DNA of 64,000 nt from Lumbricus terrestris (GCA_949752735.1 OX457036.1:17315933-17379932), one strand, 5' to 3'; shown: positions 35,001 through 50,681, counted from the stretch's first letter. Program-made: numbers and translations. The notes: generated from the sequence alone by a model not told the origin.

Positions 35001-37676
35001 ACTCACATAATCATGAACCATAATATAAGCCACTTATTAGCCTAATCACGTAATTAGGAACCATATGTGAACCACATATTAACCTTATATGAGCCATGTA
35101 CGCACCTTATATGAAGCACACATGAAGCATAAATTTACCATCTAATTTATGAACCATATGCCGCACATGAAGCATAAATGAACCACACATGAACCATATA
35201 ATTTATGAACCATATATGAACCATATGGACGACATATAAGCCATATAATTAATCAATTGTGCCATGTACTAGCCACTTAATATGTACAAATGAGCCACTC
35301 ATTGACCACATCTTCTAACCATTTCAATCATTGTTATCAATCAGTCTTATCAATCAATCATTCAATCATTCACTCAACCACCTAACCGACCAATCAAGTA
35401 GGCACTCAGTCCAAACGTAGATTTGTGCTTTTGATTGCCAGGCTTTGATCGGCAGATTCCAGGCTATCCACGCTACCGCATGGATGGAAGTGAGCTTCTG
35501 GGGGAATACCATCTGATAATAGAAAGCGTTGTTCTGGAGGACGATGCCGAGTACCAGTGTCAGATCGGTCCAGCCGCCGGCGACCAATCACTTCTCGGAA
35601 GAGCCGCTCTATCTGTTATCAGTCAGTGCTTCTCTACTGGCCTCCTCACACACACACACACACATGCACACACACACACACAAACACAAACACCTGTATT
35701 GAGATGTATACTATTTATTTATCTATTTATTTCTCCATATATACAGCGCCACTTCAAGCTCGCTACTCAGAGGTGCTCCCGACTACAATGCGGACACTGC
35801 ATCAGAGTTTCACGCCGAAGCTCATGAGCAATTGCGAGTGAAGGACTTACTCAAGGTCCCTACGTGGCGGTTTGAGGTGGATTCGAACATGGATCCCTCC
35901 CACTCCAAGGCACCGACCCCACCACTGCACCTCCGTGCCTCACAATGTATGCTGTATGAATGTAAGATGGTAGAGGAAGAAAAAGATCTTGTGTGGCAAT
36001 GTATTGATAGAAAGACACAGGAAACGAATGCGTCACATAGCCTACAGGGAGGTGTCTTTCTCCCTGTTGAGAACCAGCATCGAGGAAGAATTGGAGGGAA
36101 GAGAATGGGAGGAGGACTTAGTCTAAGATGGATGAAACTGGACTGGATGATGGTGAATAGATAATGGAGTCGATGGATGGAGAAAGCCCAGCATCAAGAG
36201 GAATGACTCCTCCACTGAAAACCTTTGAAAACCTGCCCAAGGGCAAAGAACTCAAGCATATATATATATTTATATATGTATATATGTAGTTATGTACGTA
36301 TGTATAACGTTGTATATATACATATATTATTATATATATCTGTAATATGTATAAATATATATATACATATATTATCATATATATCTATGTAATAATTATG
36401 TGGAAATGTATATACATAATATTATCATAATATATATCTGTGTGTATATGTATCTATATATTATATATAATATATATGTATATAAATTATATATATATAT
36501 ATCTGTGTAATATGTGTAAATAGATATATACAAGTATACATATATTATAATATATCTGTGTCTATATGTATCTATATAAGTATATATTATATATAATATA
36601 TTTATGTATGTATTATGTATGTATACTATCTGACACCACTGAGCTTCTTCATTTATCACTGTGCACTGTCGTCTGGTCTGTTCTTAACTTGCCTCAGCAA
36701 CATCTCCAGACATCTCAGTTCGTCTGTTATGGTCTTTCACCAGAGATCCTTTTTTTGGAATATATATCTCTCGTTTCCATTCTGTGGTTCAATTTATCAC
36801 TTCTTCGTTGTTGACTCCTTTTCCACACAAAACAACATGTCACATCAATCTGTCTTTGCTGCCGGGTTGTTTCCCCTCCTTGCCTCTTTTTCTCTTCCAG
36901 TTTAAAAAATATTTATTTATTGCATTAGGGTAGGTGGAGAATTCGTCTTAGCCATGATATATCTGCTCCAGTCTGCTCCAGTTTGCCAAAGGTCATTGGC
37001 TCGGTTCCAGATCATCCACAGACCTGGAGTTGATGATTATTACATATAAACCATTGTTGTTTCATTAAATTATGTATTTATGTCTAATATGTCTGATGAT
37101 ATTTAGACTTGATCACTGTAATGTTGCTCAAATTAAATAGTAATTATGAAAATTTAATTTATTTAATGTGCCTTTTATTTCTGTGCTGCTATATTTATGT
37201 CTACGTGTTGCGTTCAGTGATAGTCGATAAATACATTGATTAACTGATTGACTGATTGATTGATTGATTGGTTTATTGATTGATTAACTGAGTGATTGAT
37301 TGATTTATTGGTTTACTGATTGATTAACTGAGTGACTGATTGATTTATTTATTGATTGATTGACTGACTGATTGATTGATTGGTTTATTTATTGATTGAT
37401 TGACTGACTGATTGATTGATTGATTGATTGGTTTATTTATTGATTGATTGACTGACTGATTGATTGGTTGATTGATTGATTACCCGAGTGATTGATTGAT
37501 TAATTGATTGACTGATTGATTGGTTTATTGATTGATTGGTTGATTGATTGATTACCCGAGTGATTGATTGATTGATTAATTGACTGATTGAGTGATTGAT
37601 TGGTTTATTGATTGATTGAGTGATTGATTGACTGAATGATTGATTGATTGATTGACTGACTGATTGATTGATTGAC

Positions 37677-37707
<31 letters not shown>

Positions 37708-37850
37708 CTGATTGATTGATTGATTGATTGAGTGATTGATTGACTGAGTGATTGATTGATTGGTTTGATTGATTGACTGATTGACTGAGTGATTGATTGA
37801 TTGGTTTGATTGATTGATTGACTAACTGATTGATTGATTGATTGACTGAC

Positions 37851-37886
<36 letters not shown>

Positions 37887-38804
37887 AAGTATTGAATAGT
37901 ATCTGACTGAAGTGCTTGATGAAAGCTAAATGCAGAAGTTGTTGCACTAGTTTTGGATGCCATGAGTCTAAGACCTTTAGCACAACTGCATAACGGACTG
38001 GACTCCATCTTACCTTAGGGAGTTGTGAGTCCCCATCACATTCATTCTTGAACTTTACCCTGGGGTAGAGATATCTTCCCTCGGCTGAGCTTAGCCAGAA
38101 CATCTACTGCCCAACAGAAAGCTTCCCTGTGGTCAGTTCAATTTTCTGGAATCAGTTGCCTCCAGGGCATCCAATGACATATCGATTCCATTGTGTTTCT
38201 CTACCATTGTTTGAGTGACAGAAAACCATTGTCTTTTATTTTCATTTTCTGTCGTTACATCGGGAAGGCACTTCTGAATCTTATGCATATATCTGAAAGA
38301 ATCATTGTACTAGTACAATAGCAGACTGCTACTTTGTCTTTGCATTTTATGTACTTCGTTTTATTTAATGATTTCTAAATCTATAAATATAACTGGAATG
38401 ATGTGGTTGGATTCACGTGATTATGAACATAATAATTAAGTGCATTAGATTTTATTCCTAATAAATGCAGAAATAATAAACACAGGTGAGTTGACGCATG
38501 GTAAATTAATTATTGATGCTTCAAATCGTGTGTATGTGTATGTAACATATATTCCAAGTATGTGCGTGAGCATTGTTTAGTGGTTTTATAAGAGACCTTT
38601 ATTAAAGGCGCTACATAATGTTGACAATTGTGAACATGTTATGCGTGTCTGTCATCAATTCTTTCAGCTTAGCTTAGCTCAAAGAAGCAGACATCTAGAG
38701 AGAAACAGACAGACAGACAGACAGACAGACAGAGATATACAGAAAAACAGATAGACAGAGTGAAAGAGAGAGACAGACAGACAGAGACATAGAGAGAGAG
38801 AGAA

Positions 38805-38841
<37 letters not shown>

Positions 38842-41800
38842 CAGATAGACGGAGAGACAGAGACAAAGAGAGACAGAGACAGGTAGACAGACAGACAGAG
38901 ACAGACAGAAAAACAGACAGACAGAGAGAAAAAAAGACAGACATACAGACAGAGGCAGGGTGACACAAAGACAAAGAGAAACATGGAGAGAGACACACAC
39001 AGACAGACAGAGAGAGAGAGACAGATGTCTCATCACTGAAGTTGCTTTTCATGTGACCCTGTTTCAGTACCACCTCAAATGCCCATAATCGAAGGCTACA
39101 CTAACGGATCTGTAGTGAAGGTGTCGCACAATCAACCATCACTGAGCCTCACGTGCATCGCCAAAAACGGAAAGCCCGTCTCCACGTTCAAATGGTTCCG
39201 GAACGGCGTTGAGCTGACCGAGGGTGTCCTCATCATCTACTCCACAGAGAACGTCACCAATAATCACAAGCTGCAGAACGGACGAAGTCTGCTTACGACG
39301 ACACCTAGGAATGACGACAACGAGGCGCTCTACACCTGCCAGGCGTTGCACCCTGCTCTGCAGAGACCAAATGCAGTGACGGTCCAGCTGAGTGTTCTGC
39401 GTAAGTAAAATGGCCGCTTATGTGGCACCAGGGCTTTTTCAACGTGCAGTTGTACACAGAATGTGAAGTTCTAAATGGATATGTGCAGTTGTAGAAGCAC
39501 TTCTGTACAGTTAAATCTAGCAAAAAAGGTCATTGTCCTCCGATTGGAAGTTATTTACCATGGAGGATCGGAAAGGAAAGAAGGGGTTGTGCAGTTCTGA
39601 AAATTCCTTAAAAACAGCCCTGTGTGGCACTTCTTCTTCAAGAAAATTCAGTGCACAGATAGATGCTTCCAACACAGTGTGGTATACTTCTGTTGAGCGC
39701 CATGTCCTGTCACCTTTGAGGGATAACGAGGTCAAAGGTCACTGGATGATGTTGGCATGTGAAATTAGGTTTCTGTTGTTGTGAAGTGTTAGGGGATATA
39801 TTGCTGAAGGTCTATGCAGAATCGTTTTAATAATGATGATGACGACGACGTTGACGATGATGATGATGGTGATGATGATAGTAATAAATTTGTAATAATA
39901 ATTTAGTAATAATAATAATGCTGCTACTACTACTGCTGCTACTACTGCTGCTGCTGCTACTACTACAACTACTACTGCTACTATGACTAATAATAATAGC
40001 ACATTGCTTTTATAATTTCTAAGTCTTTGGGGAACGAAGTGCCTCAGGGCAAAAATAATAATAACAATGCCAAAGATGACTGTGTGTATGCTCAGTGTTT
40101 CCTGATACTTTCTGGCAGGCCTACCTTTGAATCACATCTGTGGCTTAATGATGCATTCGTACTACATGTAAATAACCTAAGTAATATTGGCTTCTGGACT
40201 TATAACTTCTATAGTTATTTCAACATTGCGATAATTACCAGTCTGCGATTGGAATATCTTTCCATTTAGATCCTCCTGGTGCGCCTGAGATAACCGGGTA
40301 CAATCCCGGTGATGTGGTGAACACTGGCAGTACCATGAAGCTGATTTGCCAGTCACGCGGCGGAAACCCTCTGGCTCAGGTCTACTGGTATCGCAACGGT
40401 GAAGAACTCGATTTCTCGTACAGCAGTGGAAACAACCGTGCGGAAAACGAGCTGATCTTCACGGTGCGACCGGTGGACAACAACGCCATCTACCAGTGTC
40501 AAGCGTCGAATCAGATGACGCGCGACCCTCTGACGGCGGAAGTCAAGCTGACCGTTCAGTGTCAGTCTTCATCAATAATTGCATTATTGACAGTGGCGTA
40601 GGCAAGGGGGGGTTTCGGGGGTTAAAACCCCCCCATTGGCTCCGGAAAAAGTTTTTTTAAGGTTATTTTTCCATGTAAGTAAGAAAAAATAGCAAAAAAC
40701 AGGTTTTCCGGCCATAAAACCCCCCCCATGAAAAATTCCTGGCTACGCCACTGATTATTGATATTATCTTGCATTCCTGTGGTGCAGCCTCGTGTTATAA
40801 TAATAATAATAATATTAATGATGACAATTTATATGGCGCTGTAACACAGTTACAAAGGTGACTTTCAAAAGAGCTAGCAAGTGGATACTGGTTTGGCGCA
40901 ATGTCCCTCGTTGCTCCATTTTGTAGCGCAAACACACGGGTTTGGTCTGAGTAAGCTGGTGTCTCAGTTACTGTATTGCATGTGACCATTTTTTTAAAGC
41001 ACTTCTCTCAGCAAGAGCTTTTCAGAAGTGCTTCCAGCGTGTGCGTCCCCGAGAGAAAATGCAATTGATTTGAGGTGAGAGAAAGAGAAGGAAAGACTCG
41101 TCAGAGAGAGTGAGAGAGAGAGAGAGAGACAGAGAGAGACAGACAGACAATTCAATTCAATTCAATTCAATTGGTTTATTGATCCACCAAAAAAACAAAG
41201 ACAAGCAGACAATTTTGCTTATAGGATAGTACACACAGAGATTGATTGCGAGTTAACATTTGCGATGATATGGACAGGTGAGCAACCAATACTGAGTGTG
41301 GCAGAACCAATAGGCTACCCGAAGGGAGTGATCCCGCTAGTGGGACAGAGAGAGAGAGACAGAGAGATTTAAGGTGGAGTGCCCTGATGGTGGAAGTCCA
41401 TTCCATGGAGAAGGACCTCTGCAGGCAAAGCATCTGGATCGAGTCATGGACCATGAGCGAGTCGTGCACTCGCAACTGCTCAGCGCCATCGATTCCCCAT
41501 CATCATATGTTTAATTGTTTTTGCGCTCTTAGTGGGAGAACTATATCAAAATACAATTGTCATGCTGTATTGTATTATATTTACATGTATATAGGTCTTG
41601 AAAACAATAGCCAGAGACTGTCCCAACTGAGAACACTTTAGATTAGATACTCACTTTAGATTAGATTAGAGAACACTTTAGATTTTTCACCATCTCATCT
41701 CTCGACTTGCAGTGTGGCACTCAAGTCTCAGTTGGCTGATGGTGGACAGCAGAAATCTAAAACCAAATTTTTCTGCCCTTTAATACAAGGATTATATAAT

Positions 41801-44800
41801 TATGCACATAGACGTAAATAAATATTTGTTTGTTTGCTTGTATGTGCACTTGTTATAGTGCCTTTCAAGCTCACTACTCAGAGGCGCTCCCGACTACAGA
41901 GTGGGCACTGCATCGGAGTTTCACGCAGAAGCGCTGAGCAATATTGCGAGTGAAGGACTTGCCCAAGGTCCCTACACGGCGGCTTGAGGTGGATTCGAAC
42001 CTGCAACCCTTCGGCTGCAAGGCGACGACCATACCACTAGACCACCGCACCCCACAAATATTTATGTAGTGTTGATTGAATTCAGTTTCATTGTCTGTTA
42101 CAGTCGCCCCGGAGAAGGTGACAATAACTGGGCATCAGAACGCAAAAGCCGGTCAGACAATCACGCTCAAGTGTGAGTCAGCCATTAGTAATCCACCTGC
42201 AGTTATCTCGTGGTTCAGCAGAGGGCGTCCTGTGACCGATGGAGTCAGCCAAAGCAATCCATCACCTCAGGTATCTTATTTTTTATCTTATTTTTAGTCT
42301 TATTACCCTTCCCCCCATTATTGGGGGTTGTAGTGGCAAAATTAGAAATAAGTACACTCTTCTGTTGACTGAGCCTGTTTGCAGGTCATTTTCACCATAG
42401 CCCAGTGGTTCCCAACCCAGGCCTAAAAAAATGGCCCTCAATCTCTCAAAAGAATTAACAAAAGCATATGAAGAAATTAACAATTTGGACAGGAGAGAGA
42501 GGTACAGAGAGAGAGAGAGAGACAGAAAGAGACACAATTATTTTCTATTAAAAATTCTTTTATTTTGACATCTATAAGCAACATCAAATATTCTATTTTG
42601 ATTCAATTAAAAAATTTCATATGATTTTATTTAATTAAATTTTAGCCTTGTGGCCCCCCTAATGTCCTTCAACTAAGAAAAAGTGGCCCTAAAGTCAAAA
42701 AAGGTTGGGAACCACCGCCATAGCCTATACTAGACACAAATATTTGTGAGGGGAGTACACCATACCCTCATATAGGCTACCCTTGAGTACAGACCTGTAC
42801 AATCCATTATGCTGGTTATTCTTGTCATATCAATGAATTGTTATCTTTTGATGATAAACAGATGGGGCCTAACCCGCTGAGAAAGTTTTCAGGGTCCAAT
42901 TGCAGTGTCCCCACTGCCAGTGGTTTTTGTTGATCAGTGAACCACCAAAATCTGTCGCACAACATGATGACACAAAAATCTTTCTTATGTGCACGCTCAG
43001 AATACCACGCACTTAGCATTCAGCTTGAAGAAAACTTTTTATTCAACTGAATTTTATATTTACAGAGTTTCTCTGTACTCTTTGAACGAATTAGTGATTG
43101 AATATTGCTTAAGATATGGTGGCGTGTAGCTGATACGGTGGGGCACATCAAAGTTATCTGTAAATGAGCAGAAGACTAGACTCTCTAGGAAGAGCTAAGT
43201 TTAACAGATTAGATATTTATATTGGAGGGTTTGTGTGAGTGCACATACTGCAATCAGATTCTTTCCAATGGATTGGAATCAAAGGATTTCATGCAAATCT
43301 TAATCGCAAATTTTCCATTCACAAATTTCACAAGTACTTTAGAGTTCACAAGAGGAATTGCATAAATGGTTCAATATTTAGATGTATGACTGACACACTG
43401 AAATATGCCAGAATTTTTAACATCTTGCTTGTAATTACAGATTAACTTAATATATATATATATATATATATACACAGTTTCATACAAAATTACACACATA
43501 CATTATATTATTTATATCATATAAGCTTATATTTTATATATATATATATTATACAAGTATGTATAACTGTATATAATATTATACAAACACCGGTATGTAG
43601 TGAATGTCAAGTGTAATTTTTCATGTATAAAACGTTTCAGGGTGGTTTCATCTCATCGTCTGAGATTCGTGTCGTGCTGACGGATCGTGAGAACGACGTC
43701 GTGTATCAGTGTCATGGCACAAACGAAGCGTTGGGTCAAACGGTTATCGACACAATCACGCTGAAAGTCATGTGTAGGTTTCGACCTCAGCAGAATAGTG
43801 CAACACTTTAATTTTTATGTAGTCTTACGTCAGATGAAACTCATCACTGGTGCTCGTGATCTTAAAATGCTGGCATCAGGAAGTACTGTCATCGTAATTC
43901 AAATCTATTACTAAGTTCTTAATTATTTAGGTGTAATTTAATTTAATTTTAGTTTACTTTATATGATTCAACTCTGCGTACAGTAAGTTCGCTGCGTACT
44001 GTCAGTAGGAAGCACAGAAGGCAAGGCAGAGGACTGGCAAACACCGTCAGATGCTTTGATCAAGAATATTAAACCTGCTGATGCTTCTTGCTCTCTGCTC
44101 ATAAAAATGCCATCCTTCGTCGTTGTTGTCTCATGGACGAATATTGCAGAAAGATTTTTATGACATAACTTGAGATTTTAAAATATATCTTCGCCTATTT
44201 CATGTGGAATGTCTAAAGTCACCTATAGTCAGTTATTTTTACATTTTAATTACTTTATACAGATACGTAAACGATATTGATTTTTAATGGTGAATTATTA
44301 TCAGGTGCTTTTTCAATTTGAATCTCTTTTAAAAATATGTCGGTGCCATGTCTCTTAACAGAGATTTTAAAATATGTCCTTGGCTTCTTTGTATGGAATG
44401 TCTAAAGTCACCTTAAAGTTTAAACAATTTAAACTATTATTTTTGCATTTTTTATTACTTCATATCGAAAAAGAAGATTGTTTGGTGCTTGTTTGATATT
44501 AGATGCTTTTTCAGCTAGAATATCTTAAAAGCAGTATCAGAGTCATGTTTCTTTATAGAGTTGCAATTACATATACTTATTTAGACTATTTCTGATGCTT
44601 TTTCATATATATAATATGTACATTTTATATATTATATATATCATATATTATATATTATTATATATATATATACATATCAACAGATCCTCCTGAGCGACCA
44701 ACCATTGCTGGTTACACAGAGGGAAGGTCGGTCTATGCTGGAAACGTTCAGAGTATGACGTGCACAGCGGTTGGGGGAAACCCACCTGCAACTCTCCAGT

Positions 44801-46198
44801 GGATGAAAGGTTGGTTTGTCATAAGAATAGTTTTTGTGCTCATTGTTGTGCTTAATCTGTATAATGTGTTCACTTGAACAATCGTCTTCATCATCATCAC
44901 CACCGCCATCATCATCATCATCATCATCATCATTATCATCCTCATCATCATCATCACAATCATAAAAATCATTATTATCATAATCGTCATCAGCATCATC
45001 ATCATCATCAGTACCTGAATTGTCAACATCTCAATCATCACTATTTGAATCATAGCCATCTGAATCATTGAATCATCCTAATCATCAACTGAATCAGTCT
45101 ATGTGATTAATATGAATCATCACATCTTAATCAATACCAGCTTAATCACCACAAGCTCAATAATCACAAGCTTAATCACTATCTTAATCATCACCACCTT
45201 AATCATCACCTTCTTAATCATCGCCAGCCTAATCACCATCTTAATCATCACCATATGAACTATCATCCATTATCGTGTAGCCATAGCTTTAACGAAATGT
45301 TATTTGGTTCGAGAGGTCATGAGTCCATGCGAATTGGAATGATTCTAGGTGACAAAGAGATGGAAGGCGTGCGTCGTGTGACGGGTAACATAGTCTCGAG
45401 TCAAGTCTCGTTTCTGTTGCGACCAGACGACAACAACGCCGACTACCAATGCCTCGCAACAAACCCAGCGACTGAATCTCCACTGGTCGCTACAGTCAGA
45501 CTCAAAGTCAGCTGTAAGTTGAAGTTGAAATATGTCATCAATATCATGTGGTATTTAAATCAGTTGAACTTTTGCCCATTCGTCATATTAGCAGATGAAC
45601 TATTTGACCTTGTCCTGTCCTTCTCCTCCGTTGTCCTCAAAATTGGCCGCACCTGATAGAGTTGCTATTTTTTGACTAATTGTAAGCCACCTATGTTCCG
45701 AAAATTCAATGCTGCTCTATTTATAATGTTGAAGCTATTTCATATTCTATAGTTGTAAGCCAGCAGAAGGACTCTTAATTTTGTTTGATTTTCATTGAGT
45801 TTTCTCAGACATTTCAAGGTTTTACTGATGAATCAAATTGCACGTTGGACTTTTGATTACTATTTCAATGATGCAGCTGAGTGATGGTGGTGATGACGTG
45901 GGTGATTCTGTGGATTTTGTTGTGTTGGTGGTGGTGTTGGTGTTGGTGATGGTGATGGTGGTGGTGGTGGTGGTGGTGGTGTTGGTGTTGGTGATGGTGA
46001 TGGTGGTGGTGGTGGTGGTGGTGGTGGTGGTGGTGGTGGTGGTGGTGGTGGTGGTGGTGGTGGTGGTGGTGGTGGTGGTGGTGTTGGTGTTGGTGATGGT
46101 GATGGTGGTGGTGGTGGTGGTGGTGGTGGTGGTGGTGGTGGTGGTGGTGGTGGTGGTGGTGGTGGTGTGGCAGCGGTGGCGACGACAACGACGACGAC

Positions 46199-46243
<45 letters not shown>

Positions 46244-49172
46244 AGACTATAGATGACATTGAGTCATAGACCATGGTAATCTTGGACGAAGATGCGAATG
46301 AGAAGCAGAGCGAAAATGGCTATGGAGTATGGATGTGATCTCAATTCAGCAACATTACGCTTATACCGCATGCACAATACTAAGAAAGGAATGCGAATTA
46401 GGAGAGTTTACGAGGAGACTCAAGACTATTCTCATCCGCCTTTGAGAGCACCTCTGAGTAGAAATCTTTAAGGGTGTTATATAAATTCCGATTGATTGAT
46501 TATGATAAGAAGTTGATTGAAATGTCTTAATTGCAGTTCCTCCAAAGTACCTCAACATAACGTTGAGCCCACGAGTTGTCCAGGTAGGCAATCGACTATC
46601 AATCACGTGCAGGAGCTCCAGCTCCAACCCCGTCTCGCGATTGTCGTGGTGGAAGAATGGAGACGAGATTCCCGGCCTCGACGGAGGAATTGTTGACGCG
46701 GAATTCGGAGGCCAATCTGCGATCAGTCGACTGGAAATGACTCCAAGCGTGACGGACCATGGAGAAATCTACGCGTGTCGTGCGACAAATGTCCTACTTG
46801 AACAAGCTGTCAGTGACGCCGTCACCCTCAATGTTCTCTGTGAGCAAATTTACTTGCTTGGCTCTTTCTAAATACATTGCATATTATGATTGTTTCGTGA
46901 TTGCGGTGCACTCTTTGATTGTTCTTTTCTAATGTCCCACAGTGCGTTTGCCGGCAGTTCAATCAGGTACATGCTTACTTACTTACCTACCTAAATATCT
47001 ACTTTACTTACTTACTTGCTTACTTACTTCACTTGCTTGCTTACTTACTTGCTTACTTCACTTGTTTGCTTGCTTGCTTGCTTACTTCACTTACTTACTC
47101 ACTCTCTCACTCACTCATTCACTCACTCACGTACTTATTTACTTACTTACTTACTTCACTTACTTACTTACTAACTTACTTATTTATTTACTTACTTACT
47201 TCACTTACTTACTAACCTACTTACTTACTTACTTGATTGCTTACCTAAAGTTCTTGTGAGATGAGGTTAACCATTTACCTGTATTATAATAAATTGTTGT
47301 TGCAGATCCTCCACATTTTCCATCCACTGCTATCACAAGACTTGACGTTGTTGAAGGCTCCTGGGCTTTGCTTAACCTCACCGCACTTGCCAATCCTACA
47401 GACATCACATACTCTTGGTTCTTTGCTGGACAGAGGCTCGTTCTTGGAAAGTTCAAGCGTGACATCCCTATTCTAAAGTTCCTGCAAAATGGTCCGCTCC
47501 TGAATCTAACAGACGTCGTGAGAACTGATGCTGGAACGTACATGTGTGAAGCGCAGAACGACGAAGGAAACGGAACGCATAATGTTACGCTAAACGTGCT
47601 GTGTAAGTTTAAAATTGTCTTCCATTTACGGGTATATTTATTAATGCAGTGTTAAATTTATTGTGTCGATTTGGAATTGTCTTCAGTTTATATTTTAAAA
47701 TCATTTCTTAACAGCATTTATCATGTTTTTGAAGCGAATTGACATATGACATTCAGCTAAGTTACGAATTGCTGCATTATATAAACAAGTGAAATGTAGC
47801 AGTGGATAGCATTTGGAATTGACTCCAAGGAATTGGGAATGAGGTAAGAAAAATTAATAAAAGTTACCAAGGTATTAATTTCTTCTTTCCTCTGCCACAT
47901 GCAATTCATCTTTCTCAATGTGCTAAGAAAGAAGTTTAATGCCTTGGGCATCATTCAGTGCTGATATAGAAATACCTAGATTAGAAGTGTTAAAAAATAC
48001 AGTAGACCTTCTCTTCAGTCTTTAATTAATGAAAGGCTAATTCAAGGGCTAGTTAGTTACATCACAGTTGGTGATGTGTACATTAAAGTGATTAGAAATT
48101 AGGAATACATGCATAACCATAACTATAACCACAGTTTTTATTGCCCAAAGCGACAATTATTGACTAAACATCTTTATTACATAATAACGGATATAGAAAC
48201 TAACAAGAAGCAAAAGGAGAGAAGATAACCCTTAAGGGACTACTGTCCCATTGTCAGAGTTTCCCAAATACAAGTTCAAATAAACAGCAACAGGTCATGA
48301 AAATTATAGAGTACCAAGGTATTAAAGATTAATTATATCTTAACTATTTAGCTACATCCTGGGAAATTCAATTCTAGTCTACATTAATATTATGTGGAAG
48401 CCATGGAAAGTATACTCTGAGTTTTCACATTTTCTTAAGCTAACAAACAACAGTTTTTTCCATGTGCACAGATCCTGCCGAAATCGTGTCCACATCACCG
48501 GACCTACTCATCGACCAGGGATCCGTCGCTGAACTGGAATGCACGGTTCGTGCGAACCCAATCGAAGTCGCAAATGTCGTGACGTGGTCTCGCGACGGTT
48601 TCGACATGAGTCGCACGAGCATTGAGTACGAGCGTGGAACGACGAAGCTCAAGGTCTTCAGCGCTCTTAAGGAAGATTCCGGGGAGTTTGTCTGCACGGC
48701 GAGCAACGGAATTGGGGTTCCCGACAAAGCTGTTGCGAGACTACTCGTTAAATGTATGTAATAATAATAAGCTTCGTTTAATTTAGGAAAAGAGACAAAT
48801 CCAGGTGACACACCACTTCACACAGTTGCACGTCATTAAAAATCAACAATGGCAAAAATATTGTGAACATAACAATGTCTGTCATTAATTGGCGGCAAAG
48901 AGAATCCTCGGAATAAAATTTTTATCGTCTTTGATGTACTGTAAGTACGTTGTTATGTATAATGTATATACCGGTACTTTGAATTTCATTACCTTTTGTC
49001 AGCTGGTTGCTACCTGTTATGATATGACAATAGTATTCGGCATAATTAATTTAAAAAAATGAAAACAATGAGGTCTGGTCAAACAATAGTGATAATTATA
49101 TATGACTCTGTAATTTTTAGGTATCATATCATATACCAAGCAGCAGAATGACTTCAGTTGATCATGGTGGTA

Positions 49173-49205
<33 letters not shown>

Positions 49206-49287
49206 TTGACGACGACTGCTACGATGACGATGATTATTATTTTTATCATTATTATGAAGATGAAGAAGAAGAAGATGATGTTGATGT

Positions 49288-49384
<97 letters not shown>

Positions 49385-50681
49385 TACTACTACTATTATC
49401 ATTATTATTATTATTATTATTATTATCATTTACAGATGCTCCAGCAATCGACAAATCTCCGACATACAGCAAAGCAGCGGCAGACAGTGGACGTGATGCC
49501 ATTCTCATCTGTAGGGCTGAAGGAATTCCCATTGTTCATTTCAACTGGTTCAAGGTGATGACAGACAATTCATTGTTCTACCATCTACCATCTACCATCT
49601 GATTGAATCATTTATGTAGCCGTAATTGTAATGCACGAAACATTATCATTTGTAATGCACAAAACATCGTTTGTAATGCACAAAACATTATCATTTATAA
49701 TGCACAAAACATTATCATTCGCAATGCACAAAACAATATCATTTGTAATGCACAAAACATTATCATTTGAAATGCACAAAGCATCAATAAATAGATCATC
49801 ACTTATATTGAAATCATGGTTATATCCTGTTGCTTACAATAAATTATTTGTTCATATCACTTGCAAGTCCAGCCACAGCCGTAGCAAGATGGCAAGGTAG
49901 TGCTTCTCGCCTACCAGATGCCGCTTTACAATTGCTTAATTACAGAGTAAATAATTATAGAGTACATTGCAATGCTGGCTGATACACATTGCAAATTGTG
50001 ACTAAGTCACTCAGCTGAAATGTTCATGAATCTTGTGACAATCAGAATCTGATCCGCAGCATATAAATATTATAAATAAGTAAGTAACCTTTATTTTAAC
50101 CTGACAAGCCCATTTTATTTTGTTACGACTTTTAGGGCAACACTGAACTATCGTCGAACCACCCACCGTACACGGTTGAATCGACGAGGAAGACTAGTCT
50201 GATTCATTATGAATCTCGTCTTGTGATTCACAACAGTTCGTCCGCTGATTACGGACATTACAAATGCGTTGCGAAGAATGATCTTGGTGATGACTCGAAT
50301 TTCGTGTCACTAGATGGCATCAGTGAGTTGTGATTTATATCGATTTCTGTGATTTAGTAGAAGTTGACGTTTACTTTGGACAGCAAATTCTTATAATTAT
50401 TTTTTTTCATTTTATTATTATTATGATTATTATTATGATTATAATTGTTTTTATTATTATTATCCTCATCATTATCATTATTATTATAATAACATTCATT
50501 ATTATTATTTTTTCATTATAATCATCAATATTATTATTATTTTTATTATCATTATTATCATTATTATTATTATCATTATTATTATTTTTTTTTGTTTTTT
50601 TTGTTATTAACGCCTTGTGCAGAAAAAATTTCTCAGACTCTAAGCATTTGCCTTAAAGGTTCTTGTTGCCATCATGCTGTT

